Source of the DNA: Rhizophagus clarus
Lineage: Eukaryota > Glomeromycota > Glomeromycetes > Glomerales > Glomeraceae
Length of the DNA: 64,000 nt
Direction of reading: 5' to 3'
Assembly: GCA_015698045.1 (NCBI GenBank)
Contig: BLAL01000285.1
Location: 1,922,001 to 1,986,000 of the forward strand
Shown: piece by piece, positions 11,387 to 23,939 of the stretch
Position numbering within the stretch: position 1 is the first letter of the stretch
Layout of the letters: each line of letters opens with the position of its first letter
The notes under the pieces: model-generated
What the model was told of the DNA's origin: nothing
Database searches by the model: none
The model's input: only the letters and a program-made list of their open reading frames with translations
Made by a program: the position numbers and the translations under genes

Positions 11387-12911
11387 TTATCTGTTATAAC
11401 GTCGTGCTGCAGCTCTAATTGCTTTGCGCCACCCAATTTTCTTCACTCCTAATTGGTCAAATTCAGCATCGGTAAGATCATAAATTTGACTTACAGAAAT
11501 ATGTTCATCTTCAAATGTTTTTTTAAAATTAGCAAATTCTCCAGTACCATCAGATCCATCCAATTTAGCAAAGAATTCATCAAGAAAAGGAGCTGCTTGT
11601 TTTGAAGAAGATAATGGTGAATTTGTAGAATTATTTATGTTTGAGTTTTGTATGAATGAAGCCATTTGTGGTGGTATGGCGAAAAAAAGGGTATCATATT
11701 GGAATTTGGATTGGTAGGGGTTGAAGGTGTTTTAGATTTTTCCTTAATACTATTTGATTGTGTAAAAATTGGTAAATTTGGCATCTTGGTATTGTCAACT
11801 GTACCTCGAATCTAAAAATAATAATAAATAATAATTATTTGAATAATATGACAGTTAATATAAATTAATAAATAATTACAATTTCCTTGACCCAGCATTG
11901 AAGATGCATTGCAGTGAGCTTCGTATGTCTTCCATTATCAATAAAGCATGTATCATGTTGATCACATCTGTATTGCTCTCTTAATTCACGAATTACATGA
12001 CCTTCTTGTTGTATTACTTCAGAAAAATCAGCCAGTTTTGGAACTGCATTTTTCTTTTTACGCACATCCACATTTTCACTTCCAGATCCTTCAGAATCTA
12101 ACGCTAAACCTCTCTAAAAAAAATACAAAAAAATGTAATATCGTTTTGTCATAAAAATATACAATAATACTAGTAATTTTACCTTTCTTTTTGATTGTTT
12201 GTCTTTCTTCTCTTTCTTCTTTAAAGACACCATAATTGTCATGTTTTTTTTCCTATCTGATAATTTTTTGTAATCTGAAAGAAATTTTTTGTAATCATGC
12301 ATATCTATTAATTGCGTCCCAGATCCTGCATTTTTTTCTGGCTTAAATGTAATCAGATAATCCGAATGCATGATTTCATCATCTCCAATTAATTTCTTAA
12401 CGTAACGGTAAACATCAACAAGAATATCATCTAATGATAACACTTCTATTTCCATCCATTTTGATGGTAATACCGCACTATTAGAAGGTTTTACTACAAG
12501 ATTGAATGAAATTGTTTGTACTGTTCCTTCTAAATCAATTATTTCACATTCATTGATTAGTTCATTATTTACTAAATTATTTTCATTTGAATCAATTTTT
12601 TTCAAGTTAGGAGTGGATTTTCTTCTTTAAAAGGCACTATTACATGAAGAACAAAAAGTAAAATTGAATTTTGTATTGGTATCTAAGGAATAACCAAACT
12701 GAGAAATGCTTTCTTAAAGATATTCAAGTTGTTTAGGAGGTAGGATAGGTGTTGAAACTCGAGGATATGCAACTTTTACTCTTTCAGTTCAGTTTTTTTT
12801 ATTTGATTTGATTGTTTTGTTACATAAACACGTCTTTTTTTGAATACTAAGTTCATTTCCACAATAAAGACACTTTTTACAACCAAGACAAGTACCAATG
12901 GAGTATTCCAT
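11387..12911 (-). pseudogene. Zinc-ribbon/SAM-like family protein, broken
   Basis: Reading the minus strand from the ATG at 12911: an N-terminal cysteine cluster (TCLGCKKCLYCGNELS, then TCLCNKT) looks like a zinc ribbon. A long middle segment follows (from 12605) with SDYLITFKPEKNAGSGTQL and KKLSDRKKNMTIMVSLKKK. A conserved REQYRCDQHDTCFIDNGRH segment comes next. Last is a C-terminal SAM-like region (ISVSQIYDLTDAEFDQLGVKKIGW, read in parts). Introns are 12114-12182 and 11812-11879, both GT...AG and phase 0. In-frame stops occur in the first 100 codons (three, between the zinc region and 12605), and a slip at a seven-T run near 11680 puts the SAM-like end in another frame. I know this architecture as an expanded family in Rhizophagus. 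Its function is unknown to me. Confidence 0.75.
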
Positions 12912-13079
12912 AATATTTATTAAACGAATAAAAAATGCGTTAAAAAAACATGAAAGAAAATTTTAATTTTTTATTTTAAGGGGGTTAGTAATCACCCTGG
13001 TATTCGGTATTCAAAATTGGAAATCAGATTTTCATTATGCATGTATTGGTCACACTATTTTGAAAATGTCGATAAAAAT

Positions 13080-13470
13080 ATTCTATATGAATCTAGAAAA
13101 TTTCTCAAAAAAAAATTTTTTATTAGATATTTTATACAAATTATTTCATATAAACTCTTAGAAAATTTTGCAAAAAAATTTTTTATCAGATATCCTATAT
13201 AAAATCTTCTCATATGAACTCTTAAAAAATCTTTTAAAAAAAATATTCTATCAAAAATATTTAATAAATCTTTTCCATATAAACTCTTAAAAAATTTTTT
13301 AAAAAAAAATTTTTCTATTAGATATTCTATATAAACTCTTTCCATATAAACTTTTAGAAAATAAAAAAAATTTTCTATTAGATACTTTATACAAACTTTT
13401 AGAAATTTCAAAAAAAATCTCTATTTATTATATGATTTTTAGAAAATCTATCAAAAAAAATTTTTTATCA
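13080..13470. repeat. AT-rich satellite, CATATGAACTCTTAGAAAAT type
   Basis: Degenerate tandem units combine TATGAACTCTTAGAAAAT, an A/T homopolymer stretch, and TTTCTATCAGATATCC. The same satellite forms a much longer array at 44.8-46.4 kb. The open frames across it are an artefact of the repeat. Confidence 0.75.
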
Positions 13471-13822
13471 GAGTAAAAAGAAGGAAAATACTAAAACATA
13501 GTGAATAATATAGTCAATAGCTTTAAAAAAATTGACAGTATATAAATAAATAAATCAGAGAGAGAAATAGAGTATTATGAAGAATATACAATAATATAAA
13601 ATTATATAAATACAATATAACTTCTTTTTTTTATTTTTTTTATTTAGAGGGTAGTAAAAGCATATACTAAAGCCATATGTTATAATGAGATTATATAATT
13701 CAATAGTTACTATAGAAGGATATGGATAAATTTTATAAGGTAATGGTAGGGCACAAGAGCAATTTTTTAGAATGGAGAACCTGTTTGAAGTTTTAATAAA
13801 TTAGTTATATAAATAACAGATA
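13471..13822. other. Gene-free AT-rich DNA
   Basis: I see nothing recognisable between the satellite and the MITE at 13823. Confidence 0.4.
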
Positions 13823-14646
13823 CCGTATATCATGGCCACAGTACCTGGGTATCTTGCAAATTTTGGGGGTTTTGGCCTGTACTTGGGAGTACTATACACG
13901 GGTGGATACTATACATAGGGGGGATACAGGATTTTTAAAATACCCAGGGTACATGCTATGTATAATACTCAGGTTTAATTAGATTGGCGAAATGCAAAAA
14001 AAACACTGAAACTGATTGTTCTGGCATTTTTATATATATAAAAACGCAAAAAAAATGCTGAAACTGACTGTTCCAGCGTCTTTTATATATAAAATAAAAA
14101 AAAATGCTGAAACTGACTGTTCTGGCATTTTTTATATGTAAAGTAAAAAAATGCTGAAACTGATTGTTCCAGCATTTTTTATATGTAAAATAAAAAAAAA
14201 TGTCAAAACTGATTGTTCTGGCATTTTTTATATGTAAAGTAAAAAAAATGCTGAAACTGATTGTTCCAACATTTTTTTATATATAAAAATGCAAAAAAAA
14301 ATGCCAAAACTGACTTTTCTGGCATTTTTATATATATAAAAATGCAAAAAAAAATGCTGAAACTGACTGTTCCAGCATTTTTATATATATAAAAACGCAA
14401 AACTGACTGTTCTGACATTTTTTATATGTAAACTAAAAAAAAATGCCAAAACTAATTATTCTGGCATTTTTATATATCTGGAATATACATTATATATTGA
14501 TCTAGTATTATACTCTGGGTATTTTACAAAATTTTAAGCTTTAAATTGGAATTTTCTATGTAAAGTATCCAGGTACTTTAAAATTCTCGCAAATTTCTTG
14601 AGGGGGGTACTATACATAGGGGGATACTGTGGTCTGTGATATACGG
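13823..14646. mobile_element. MITE carrying an internal minisatellite
   Basis: The ends are CCGTATATCATGGCCACAGTA on the left and its near inverse TACTGTGGTCTGTGATATACGG on the right, flanked by TA on both sides (13821-13822 and 14647-14648) as in Tc1/mariner insertions. Inside, 13990-14470 is a tandem array of about nine units of roughly 50-55 bases with the core TGCTGAAACTGATTGTTCYGGCATTTT and a TATATATA spacer. No coding capacity. The open frames in it come from the repeat. Confidence 0.8.
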
Positions 14647-14800
14647 TATATCTGTATTCTCATATAATCAATAAATTTATAAATTGTATTACCTTACAAA
14701 AAAAAAAAAAAAAAAAAATTTTTTATCAAAGTTTAAAGAATTTTAAAATAGTTGTTTATAAATAAAACATTATGATTAAAAAATTACTAATATATAATAA

Positions 14801-15050
14801 ACCAATTAGCAATTAATCAGTCATCAATCTGATATGATTAATTGGTAACTTATTAATAACTAGTAAATTTTAACTATACACCAATCAGTCATCAATCAGT
14901 TATATGACCAGTTGATAATTGATTTAAAATTTATACCTGATTGATGATTAATTGGTATCAAATTGAAAAATCAGTCATCAATAAGTAACTAATTGGTTAC
15001 CAATCAGTCATATGACTGATTGATGACTGATTTGATCTTATTCAACCTGT
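14801..15050. repeat. CCAATCAG palindromic repeat block
   Basis: Another unit of the family seen at 8906-9545, with ACCAATCAGTCATCAATCAG and CATATGACTGATTGAT pieces in both orientations. It ends in TTCAACCTGT. Confidence 0.7.
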
Positions 15051-15129
15051 ATCTTTCTTATTGTTTATTTTTTTTAAAATAATATTAACTGATTTTCTTT
15101 TTCTTTTTCTATAGGTGGATGTTCTAACC

Positions 15130-15700
15130 TTTTTTGTATTGTTCTTCCTTTATTTTTCTCCTTTATTTTTCTTACTTTTCTTTATTTATTTTGTTGTTTT
15201 TTACTTTTTTCTTTATTTCTTTTATTTTTTTTCATTTTTTTGCTTTTTCTTTTATTTCCTTTATTTCTTTTTTTTATTTCTTTTGTAATTTTTTTGTGAT
15301 CTTTTATTATTTCATTTTATTGATTTTTAGCTTTTTTAATTGTTTTTTTATTTCTTTTATTATTTTTATTACCTTTTGCGTCTTTCATTTTCTTTTATTT
15401 TATCTTATTTTTTCTTATTAACTATTCATTTTTTTCATTTCTTTTTATTACTCTTTTATTTCTTTTATTCTCTTAACTTCTTTTTGTTTTTTTTTACTTT
15501 TTTTATTTTCTTTCATTCGTTTCTTTTTATTTCCCTTTATTTTTTTATTTATTTTATTATTTCTTTATTTTTTTCATTTCTTTTTATTATTCTTCACATT
15601 TTTTTTTCCTTTTACATCTTATTTAATTATCTTCATTCCTTTTCATTTATCTTTCTTTTTTTTTACTTTCCTTAATTTTTTTATTATATATTTTTTTCAT
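15130..15700. repeat. T-rich pyrimidine tract
   Basis: Nearly pure T with scattered C on the plus strand, TTTATTTCTTTTATT-like. Phe/Ser/Leu-rich open frames run in several phases at once, which marks them as composition artefacts. Confidence 0.8.
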
Positions 15701-15862
15701 ATATTGTATTTACATTATAGCATTATGATATTAATAATACAATTAAAATTATGCAATTTTTTATAATGTAACTTATTTTTTATCATAAAATTAATTAATA
15801 AAATCTAAAATAAAATTAAAAATTTAACAGATGAAGTTTTTTTTATAAAATCATGTGATATA

Positions 15863-18088
15863 CAGTCATCCTTTTCTATAGCAAACTTTGATATAATAAA
15901 GAACACTATATAACAAATTGTTAATATGGAACAAATACTAACATATGAAAAAATCTTTGATTAACCAAATTTTATTAATTATAGGCTGTATACTATTATA
16001 CGAAGTAAAGTTACAAAACAGTATATTTTTTTTTATAGTTAAAAGACATGCTTATTTTATTAGAAAAAAGATTGATGAGAGTATAAAATAACTAATAGAC
16101 AAGGTCCACCTGTTTCTTATATTAAAGTCACAGATATAACTCATAATTACTATAGTCCTAGCCTATTCTTTTTAATGTAATAGGAAGTCTAAATATATAA
16201 TTGTTCAAGGTATAAAGAAAACGAAAAAGAAAAAAATTTTACAATCCAATAAAACAAAAAATATTACATAAAGCAAATGCTAAGTATGATAAGAAGTTAG
16301 TGAAAATTATTAATCAATTCCTTTTAACTAAACTAGATATAATGTTTCAGTAGTGTCTTTAGTCCAACTATTAAATATTTTAAATCTGGCTTACTAGACT
16401 GGTTCTTTTTTGAATAATTGATCTTCTTGGTAGAACAACCAGTTTTAGAAGTTTTATGTTGATCATTATTATGATTGTTAGTATTAAAACCTAAAAAAGA
16501 AAAGTTAGACCTAGGTGGTGTCCTTAAGGACTTATCTACATTACCAATTTTAGTAGATTTACAAAGATTCTTGAAATTGGAGGTAAAATAATGGTACTAA
16601 GAGATTTATTTGTCATTTTAAAGTGGAAACATGATCCCATATATCAAATAACCTATCATCTTTTTAAACCCATCAACTTTTTTAACTAATTTAAATGATT
16701 TTATGCCACTATCCAACAAAAATTGGTAAGGACATCCATTTGGAAATAAGAAGGTATCTGTCATATCATCTAAAATTTCTCATATTATTTTCTTTCTAAG
16801 AGACTCCAGAAAGCAGGGAACCATTGAATAGGAATTTTTTCCAAGTTGACAGTCCAGTCTTCTCCATTATATAATATTTTAAGTACTCATGATCAGGAAT
16901 CAGTCTAACTCTTACTGATAGATACTTCTTATGCACTCTTGTGCTGACTGAAATGATTTTACCTCATTATACTAAATTGCCTAATAGAGTATAGTTATCC
17001 CATTTCACCAGTATATCATACACTATAAGGTTTAGTAATTGTGTTTGATCTTTTCTTTGAGGATAATATCTGGTAATAATAATATTTTTATTCTTAAGAG
17101 AGTTGTCTGTCTCTTTCTGCTTTAATTTCTTTCTATTATTATCAGGCATCAAATTTAGTTTAAAATCTTGTTTCAACTGCTTAAACAGTACGGAAGGAAA
17201 AGAAAGTAAATTTTAATTGAAAGTAACTGTCCTTAAACCAGAAGGTTGAGAGAGTGTATAATCAGGTGATTTAGCACTAAAAGTGGGTACTACTTGTTCA
17301 TTCAGTCCAGAAGGAGTTTGTAATTGCAACATTTTCTTCTTCTCTTTATAGGTCTTTTTTTTAGCATTCCTTTTCTGAGATTTGGTCAAGAGGATAATAG
17401 GTAAAAGTGTGTTATTGCATGAGGTGTAATGTTTAAACTATTGTCCAATAATCCTTGTAAATCTTCATCAATCTCATCAATATTGATTGACATATCTGAT
17501 TAGTACATAGGATCCCCTAGATTTTCTATATCTGGATATTGTGCATTATATATTTTCAACTTTCAGCAAATTTTAGAATTCAGGAAAAGAATTCCTATAA
17601 ATTTGTCATCTAAGAGAAAGATATTGAGAAGGCAAGCCAAAAAGTGAGCTGTTTGAGAAAAACAATTGTCAGTATTTATTTGTGCTACTAGCTTACTGCC
17701 TAGAACTTGTAGGTCCTTGTATTTGTTTAAGAACTATTCAACATCTAACAGGTCTGAAAATATTATGGAGTTGAATAATAGTGAGTACTTAGTGATAATA
17801 TCTGACAAAAAGTTTGTAATAATATTGTGAAAACAGTCAAAAGGTGAAGTCTTAAAATCATAATCTATAGTAATTAAAGGTGAAGAGTCCAGTTTTTCTA
17901 CTTTCTTAGCTGGTTTTATTAGTAGAAATCCATTCTTTATATTGAAAATAAAAATTTTTTCTTCAGCAAAAAATTGGTTTTACAGATTGACAGGAAGAAT
18001 TCATCACAAAATAGCATATATAAAAATAACTCTTTTTATAATGAATTTTCTTATAACAAATTTTTTTTCAGTAAAATAAAGATGACTG
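15863..18088. mobile_element. Decayed pogo/Tigger-like element, about 2.2 kb
   Basis: The left end CAGTCATCCTTTTCTATAGC and the inverse right end (GATGACTG at 18081-18088) share the CAGTCATC start typical of pogo-type Tc1/mariner elements, with AT-rich TTATAA-type sequence just inside. TA precedes the left end. The interior reads on the minus strand as many short segments, for example 16967-17176 (69 codons, rich in Lys/Asn) and acidic and leucine-rich stretches between 17450 and 17930. All are broken by stops. I could not recognise a transposase domain, so the superfamily call rests on the ends alone. Confidence 0.5.
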
Positions 18089-18151
18089 ATATACCAATGA
18101 CCCTATGATCATTTAATAAAATGATAATTTTTTTTTAAGAGAATTATTAAA

Positions 18152-19803
18152 CTTAACCAGAAGGAAAGTTCCTCCCTCCTGTGGCTTGTGTGGCACAGCT
18201 ATGTGTTACATGATCATGTTTATTTGTTTATCAATTTTTTAGATACCGTGTATGTCTTTCTCCAGAACATTCAATATATTTTTCTTTAAACTTTTCGCTC
18301 GAGATATGTTCTTTTCTTTCTTTTTTATTTTTGTTTGTTTTTTACAACTAGTTCTTTACTAACTTTTTTGCTTTTTTTAGGTTTTTTGACTCTTCTGGTT
18401 TTGTAATTAAGGTATACTAAGAAATGTTAGCACTATAGCCGATTTATTTTTTTTTATTTTTTACACTTCGTTCCTTACATTTTATTTTTTATTTCATTCC
18501 TTTTATTCTTTTTAGATTCTTTAGTGATTTAGTTCTTTTTTGTGATTAAGGTATATTTATTATTTTTTTATTTTTATTTTCGCTTATTATATTTCGTTCT
18601 TTACTAATTTTTTTCCCTTTATTTTTTTTCTTTCTTTTCACCCTTGCTTTGTCTCCCTTTTTCTTTTTGTTTTTCCATTGTTTCCCTCTTTCTTTTCATC
18701 TTTCTATCATTATCCTTCTTATTTTTTGTCTTCATACTCTATTCTGTCTCTTCTTTTTCGTCTCCCTATTGTTTTTCCTCTTTCTTTTCGTCTCTCTATC
18801 ATTATCCTCTTTCTTTTTCATCTTCCTACTCTATCCCGACTTTTCTTTTCATTTTCCCATTGTTTTCCCTCTTTCTTTTCATTTCTTTATTATTATCTTC
18901 TTTATTTTTCATTTTTCCACTCTATCCTGTCTTTTCTTTTTTGTTTCCCTATTATTTTCCCTTTTCCTTTTCATCTTCCTATCATTATCCTCTTTCTTTT
19001 TTGTCATTCCACTTCTATACACCTCTTCTTTTTCATCTTCCCATTGTTATCTTCCTTTTTTTGCATTCCCATTGTTATCTCCTTCCTTTTGTCTCCTCAT
19101 TGTTATTCTTCTTTCTTTTCATTTTTCTATTTTTCTTTTTTCCTTCTTATCAGTTTTCCAATTTTGTGCCCTTCTTTTTTTCGTTTCTCTTCTACCCTCC
19201 GATTATTTTCTTTCCCTTTTCTTTTTTGCTTCTCCTTTCTCTTTTCCTTTTTTCATCCCTCTTCATTTTATTCCTTCCTTTTTATCTCCTCATTGTTATT
19301 TTTCTTCCTTTTCGCCTTCCCATCATTATTCTCTTAACTTTTCATCTTTCCATAATTTTTTCCTTTCTTTTCATTCCTTCTTCATTCTTTTCATTCCTTT
19401 TTGCTCCTTAATTACCATTTTTACTCCATCTTTACACTTTTTGTTTCCTCTTTGCCCTTTCATTCTTTTCAATTATTCCTTTATTTTTTCTGTTACCTCA
19501 TTATATTTTCATTCCTTGTTCTTCTTTTTATTATAACTCTTCTTTTTTTATTCATCTTATTGTTAAGAAATAAATATTTTTAATCAATAAGACATGTGAA
19601 CTTTTAAATTAATAAATTGTTTTGACACTATATTATAAATTTTAACAGTTTATAAATAAAATTTTATTATATAAAATTATTTCGAATAAAAAATTTTAAG
19701 TTAAAAATATTTTTTTTCTTTAGCGCTAAGTTTTTAAAACAAAAATAATAATGTGGCGCATAAATCACATGATATGGAGGGAGGAAATTTCCCTCCGATT
19801 AAG
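18152..19803. mobile_element. TIR element filled with pyrimidine tract
   Basis: Terminal inverted repeats of about 28 bases: CTTAACCAGAAGGAAAGTTC then CTCCCTCC on the left, inverted at the right end with a few differences. Between 18290 and 18610 are degenerate units of roughly 130 bases, and 18620-19560 is a long C/T-rich array (TTTCTTTTCATCTTTCTATCATTATCC-like). There is no transposase. Three overlapping reading frames stay open through the array only because it contains almost no purines on this strand. The target duplication is unclear. Confidence 0.65.
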
Positions 19804-20559
19804 ATTAGCAATACTCTTTTTTTAAATACACAATATATGAAGGGTACAGAATACTTTTATAAAAATCATTTTAATAATATCAAAATTTTAAGTTATGTTA
19901 TTAATTTTATTAGCTTTGTATTTGCACATTAAAGTTAACTCCATCTGCATAATACCTATCTACTATCTATATTTCATCTAGCATCCCTATAAAAATAAAA
20001 GTAGAAAGTTTTTTAAAGAAAATAATAATAATGTCTTTCTCAGCCCTTTCTTACCTTAATAGGATCCAGAAATATACATATAGGAGTAGGGTCTACAGAT
20101 ACGTCACCATTATAGTGAAGTTAGACAGAATAAGGTTTTGATTTGTCCATAGTTAGATGATTAAATTGTGTAATTTTTTATTAAAATTTTTATATATAAA
20201 AATTCAGTTTATGTATATTTAGTCTAAATTTGGTCAATCATATACTGTATATACTATATTTATTGCTATTTGTAAAAAAAGCTAGATTTTTTGTGTATGT
20301 AGAATTGGATTGCATAGTAATCAGATTGATTAAAAATAAGATTATTTTTTTTTTAACTCAACAAAAACTCTTCCATATTGCCATTCATATTTTTTCTTAT
20401 TTCCTCCTCTACTCTTTCCCTTTACCTTACTCTCTAGTTGCTAGACCTTTTTCTTTCATCCCATTTTTTTCTATTGGCTTTTTCTTTTTCCATAGCTCTC
20501 CTTTTTTTATAACTTTCCCTTTCTTACAGCTTTTTTGTTTGGTTATAAATTTTGGTAAG
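19804..20559. other. Gene-free AT-rich DNA with a T/C-rich end
   Basis: No motif or terminal repeat seen. The open frame at 20230-20565 is Phe/Leu-rich and follows the T-rich composition. Confidence 0.4.
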
Positions 20560-21620
20560 AAATAATAAGAAAAAAAGTTTTTTTTAAATTTATTTTTTTA
20601 ATAAAATGTTTACTAATACGTTTGTATTTTATATTTTTCTTTAAGCCGAATAGAATAAAGAATAATTTTGAATTTTGAATTTTTCTTTAGCAAAACATTT
20701 TATTAATATTTCAATTTTCTTTTTTTAGGCAACTAGATCTTTGGATGCGTGATGATTTGGTAAGGGAATCTGAAATATATATATATTTTAAATTAATTTC
20801 TTTTATCAAAATGTTTTATTAACATGTTTTGACTTTATTCACTTTTAGGTGGTGAAGACCTTTATCGTGTAGATTTCTGATTAAAAAAAATATAATATAA
20901 GAAAATGATAATAATTATCAGTTATACTGTATGATGATCATCTAAGTGGCTATATATTTCATTTTTAGTGGTATTTTGATCTGGATACTGTCCTGGATGC
21001 AAGTTTATTTTAACAAATTGCTACTAATAGCTTGTTTTTAGAAATAGATTTCAATTTTAGATGATCTAAACATGTAGAAATTTTAATAATTTTTTTTAGA
21101 CAGATAGAAGCATGAATCTTTGACCAGAACTCAGAACTTGCAACTTTTTTTGGGTCTAGATGTATAAAGTAAGAATCTGGAATTATTTTTTTAATATATT
21201 TCTTTTAGCAAAATGGTACTAATACTTCAATATTTAAGATATATATAAATTAATAAGTAAAAAATATATATATATTTTTTATTATCTGTTTTAGCAAACA
21301 TTACTAACTTTTTGTTCTTTTTTTTTTTAGTAGATTTTTTGAGTCTTTCTGGATGTGATATTAACTGTTCATTTTTATTTCTTTATTTTTAGGTGTATTA
21401 GATATCAGTAAATCGGCTTTAGTTCTTTTTTTCTTTAAATATGTTAAGACGAATGTACTTTGTAGAAAACCTTTTTAGTATTTTTTTTTATAGTTTTTTA
21501 ATGAAATTGCTATTAACAGCTTCATTTTATTATTATTTTTTTTCAGATCACTAATTTTTCAGATCTTCAGAAGCAAAAATTCATATTTTAAATAGCTTGA
21601 ATCTTAAGAACTTGGATTCT
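20560..21620. repeat. Degenerate repeats with splice-acceptor-like T-tract-AG motifs
   Basis: Several degenerate units of roughly 100-200 bases each contain TTTTAGCAAAATG followed by ACTAATAC/ATTAACA-like sequence, then a long T run ending in TTTTTTAGG or TTTCAG (near 20640-20730, 20800-20850, 21200, 21290-21340 and 21490-21550). The combination resembles a branch site plus polypyrimidine tract plus AG, repeated. Similar units occur at 18290-18610. I found no exons between them. Confidence 0.4.
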
Positions 21621-21710
21621 TTTTTAATTGTTCTAATTTTGCTGATATGGAGACTATAAAATGATAAAAAATAAGAATATTTTATTGGTTTTTACAGTTT
21701 ATTACTAATA

Positions 21711-22200
21711 TAGTCAGGCCTCTATACAATCACACCCTATATAGTCACACCTCTACATAAGAACCCAATTTTGTGAAACTAACTTTTACTTAGTCAATTT
21801 ACCTCTTTATAATTACAATTCAGTTATAATCACTATTACCGCATGATCTGCGTGCAACATACATATTATTTTTACTAGTAATTAATCCTCTTTATAATCA
21901 CTATAATTTCAGTTATATCATAATTTCAGCCAGAATTATAAACAAATTTCCTTTTTTAGAATGTAGATTATAAGAAATTTTCAAAATTATTTTTTATAAA
22001 ACGGCTATCGCCCAAAAATATGCAATTCATGTAATTTATAATTTTATAATTTTATAATTCAGGCTAAAACTAAGATAATTTTAATAATTTTATTTCTGAT
22101 TTCTAATAAAAAAAATTATATACTATATATACAATCACACCTCTATACAATTACCAGTTAAGGATGTAACCAACTTGGTGATTATATAGAGATCTGATTG
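21711..22200. mobile_element. MITE, about 490 bases, mariner/pogo type
   Basis: The right end read inverted, CAATCAGATCTCTATATAATCAC, matches the left end TAGTCAGGCCTCTATACAATCAC at most positions, and TA flanks both sides (21709-21710, 22201-22202). The interior contains further internal copies of CACACCTCTATACAAT. No transposase. Confidence 0.65.
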
Positions 22201-22643
22201 TAGTTGTATTAGACTAAATAATAAAATATGATATCCAATATTTTATAAATAAATTGATTAATAAATAAATTATGTACAATATAAAATAAATTTAATAAAT
22301 TAATAATATCAACAATAAATATCTGTAAGGATTAAATCTAGGATTTTACAAACTTTTAGTTTTGAAAATCTGCTAAGGTAAGTAAGAAAGGGTCTATGCA
22401 GAATTTTTTTTATATGGATCCTGGTTGGTGCAGCTTGAAAAGCTAACTCGTAAGCCAGCTCAGCTAAATTCTTGATAGTCTGAAATTTTATTTGTATATT
22501 TTTGCAAGATTTTTAATATTAGGTGTCAATTTTATGTACTATTTATATAAAAAACTCTTGCATACAGATCATAATAAATTTTTTTCTTATCACCTGACCC
22601 TCCTCCTTAATTCTAAAAGTCCAGTCATATTTTTTGTCTGGTA
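22201..22643. other. Gene-free DNA
   Basis: It includes a short AGCTTGAAAAGCTAACTC...AAGCCAGCTCAGC stretch that resembles part of the neighbouring hAT MITE, and the 5' part of a CCAGTCAT...GTCTGG repeat also seen near 46.6 kb. Nothing else. Confidence 0.4.
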
Positions 22644-23881
22644 TAGAGGTTAGATCTATAAATGACCTATCTGGATATACATCCAGGTATGCAGATATCC
22701 AGATAGCAATTTATATTCACAGATAATTTTCACAGATTTTACAGATATTTACGAAATTTTATATGGTTCAGAATAATTTTAGTGTACCATCTTTTACTTT
22801 TTTAATTTCAATCACCAATAAATTTATACATGTATTAAAATATTTTATCAATATTTTATTAATATTTTATTTATTGTAATAAAAGTCTTTACACTAAAAC
22901 AAAAACCAAAATTAGGTTTTCTTTATTATTGATATACAGTACATATTAATATACTTTAAGATGCTGCACTGTTCATCCAAAAATTTGGTATTCTAAAAGT
23001 AAAAAAAAAAGAAATGTTAACAATTTCTTTAAAGCAATTAAGTAAAATTCTCATGCATATTATATATCTTCAAGTCTGGATTTGTCAAAGACTCCAGCAT
23101 CCTAAAAGTAAAAAAAAAAATAAATAATAGTTGCTTCTTAAATAAAATATCAAAATTGAGAAATTGAAACAAACTAACTCTATGAAAAGGAAATTACAAG
23201 CTAGTGTTTCACATAAGCCAGTTCAGCTTGAAAAAAAAAAATCTAGCTCAAGCCAAAGTGAGCTGAGCTAAGCCAAGCCAAGAAAATTTTCAAGCTGGTG
23301 AACTTTCTTTAAAAATAAAAGCTAGTCCATGCCTACAAAAAGAAAAGAAAAGAACATTAGTTAATGTTCTTATATTAAAAGAACTATTACTGTTATATTC
23401 ATAACACAACTTACTATCTCACAAATTTCAGGAGCTGGTATCTAAAGGAGGAAAATAAAAAACATAAAAAATAAAATTTAACAGTTTAAAAAACTATTTT
23501 GATGAAAAAAAATTTTTTTTTAAAATAAAATAAATAAAATATTATGGTAACAGTTTAAAAACTGTTTTTTTAATACTTGGCTGCTCTAAAAAAAAGATTA
23601 TCTGATCTGATCTAAGTCATATAAAAATCAGATTAGTAATGAATGCCAAGGCTATATGCAGTTTTGGCAGGTCAGAATTTTTATAAAATTTATTATTTTT
23701 TTTAAATGGTTATTTGGCATAAAATATCTGTTACATATAACAGATAATGGATTTATCTGTATTTACAGATAACACAGATAAATTTAGAATGGCCAGATAT
23801 CTGTAATAACTTATCTGTATTTAACATTTTAGTCACAGATTGGATAAATGCATATAGACAGATATCCAGATCTAACCACTA
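22644..23881. mobile_element. hAT-type MITE, copy A (1.24 kb)
   Basis: The ends are TAGAGGTTAGATC on the left and the near inverse GATCTAACCACTA on the right. Flanks GTCTGGTA and GTCTGGCA form an 8-base target duplication with one difference, as expected for hAT elements. Subterminal DNA is packed with GGATATC, ACAGATA and CAGATATCC motifs in both orientations. The interior is non-coding and has a conserved AGCTCAGCTTGGCTT-type block and an AAAACCAAAATTAGG block. Three more copies lie in this window (26811, 37684 and 47464). The uninserted target resembles the CCAGTCAT...TCTGGCAA repeat at 46.6 kb. Confidence 0.85.
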
Positions 23882-23939
23882 GTCTGGCAACACTACAAAA
23901 AAGAAAAAAAAATTAATAATTTAATTAAAAAAAATAATG

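Noticed and set aside
13055-13411. Minus-strand frame with repeated YLIENFF-like units
   Set aside because: Direct translation of the AT-rich satellite. The same satellite gives similar frames at 44854-45060 and 46131-46379.
14203-14418. Minus-strand frame of repeated units
   Set aside because: Translation of the minisatellite inside the MITE at 13823.
15134-15675. Phe-rich membrane-like open frames
   Set aside because: Nearly pure T tract. A hydrophobic product is automatic.
18644-19583. Long overlapping plus-strand open frames (up to 295 codons) rich in Phe, Ser and Leu
   Set aside because: Open in all three phases across a pyrimidine tract that contains almost no A/G-starting stop triplets. 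Composition artefact inside a TIR element.
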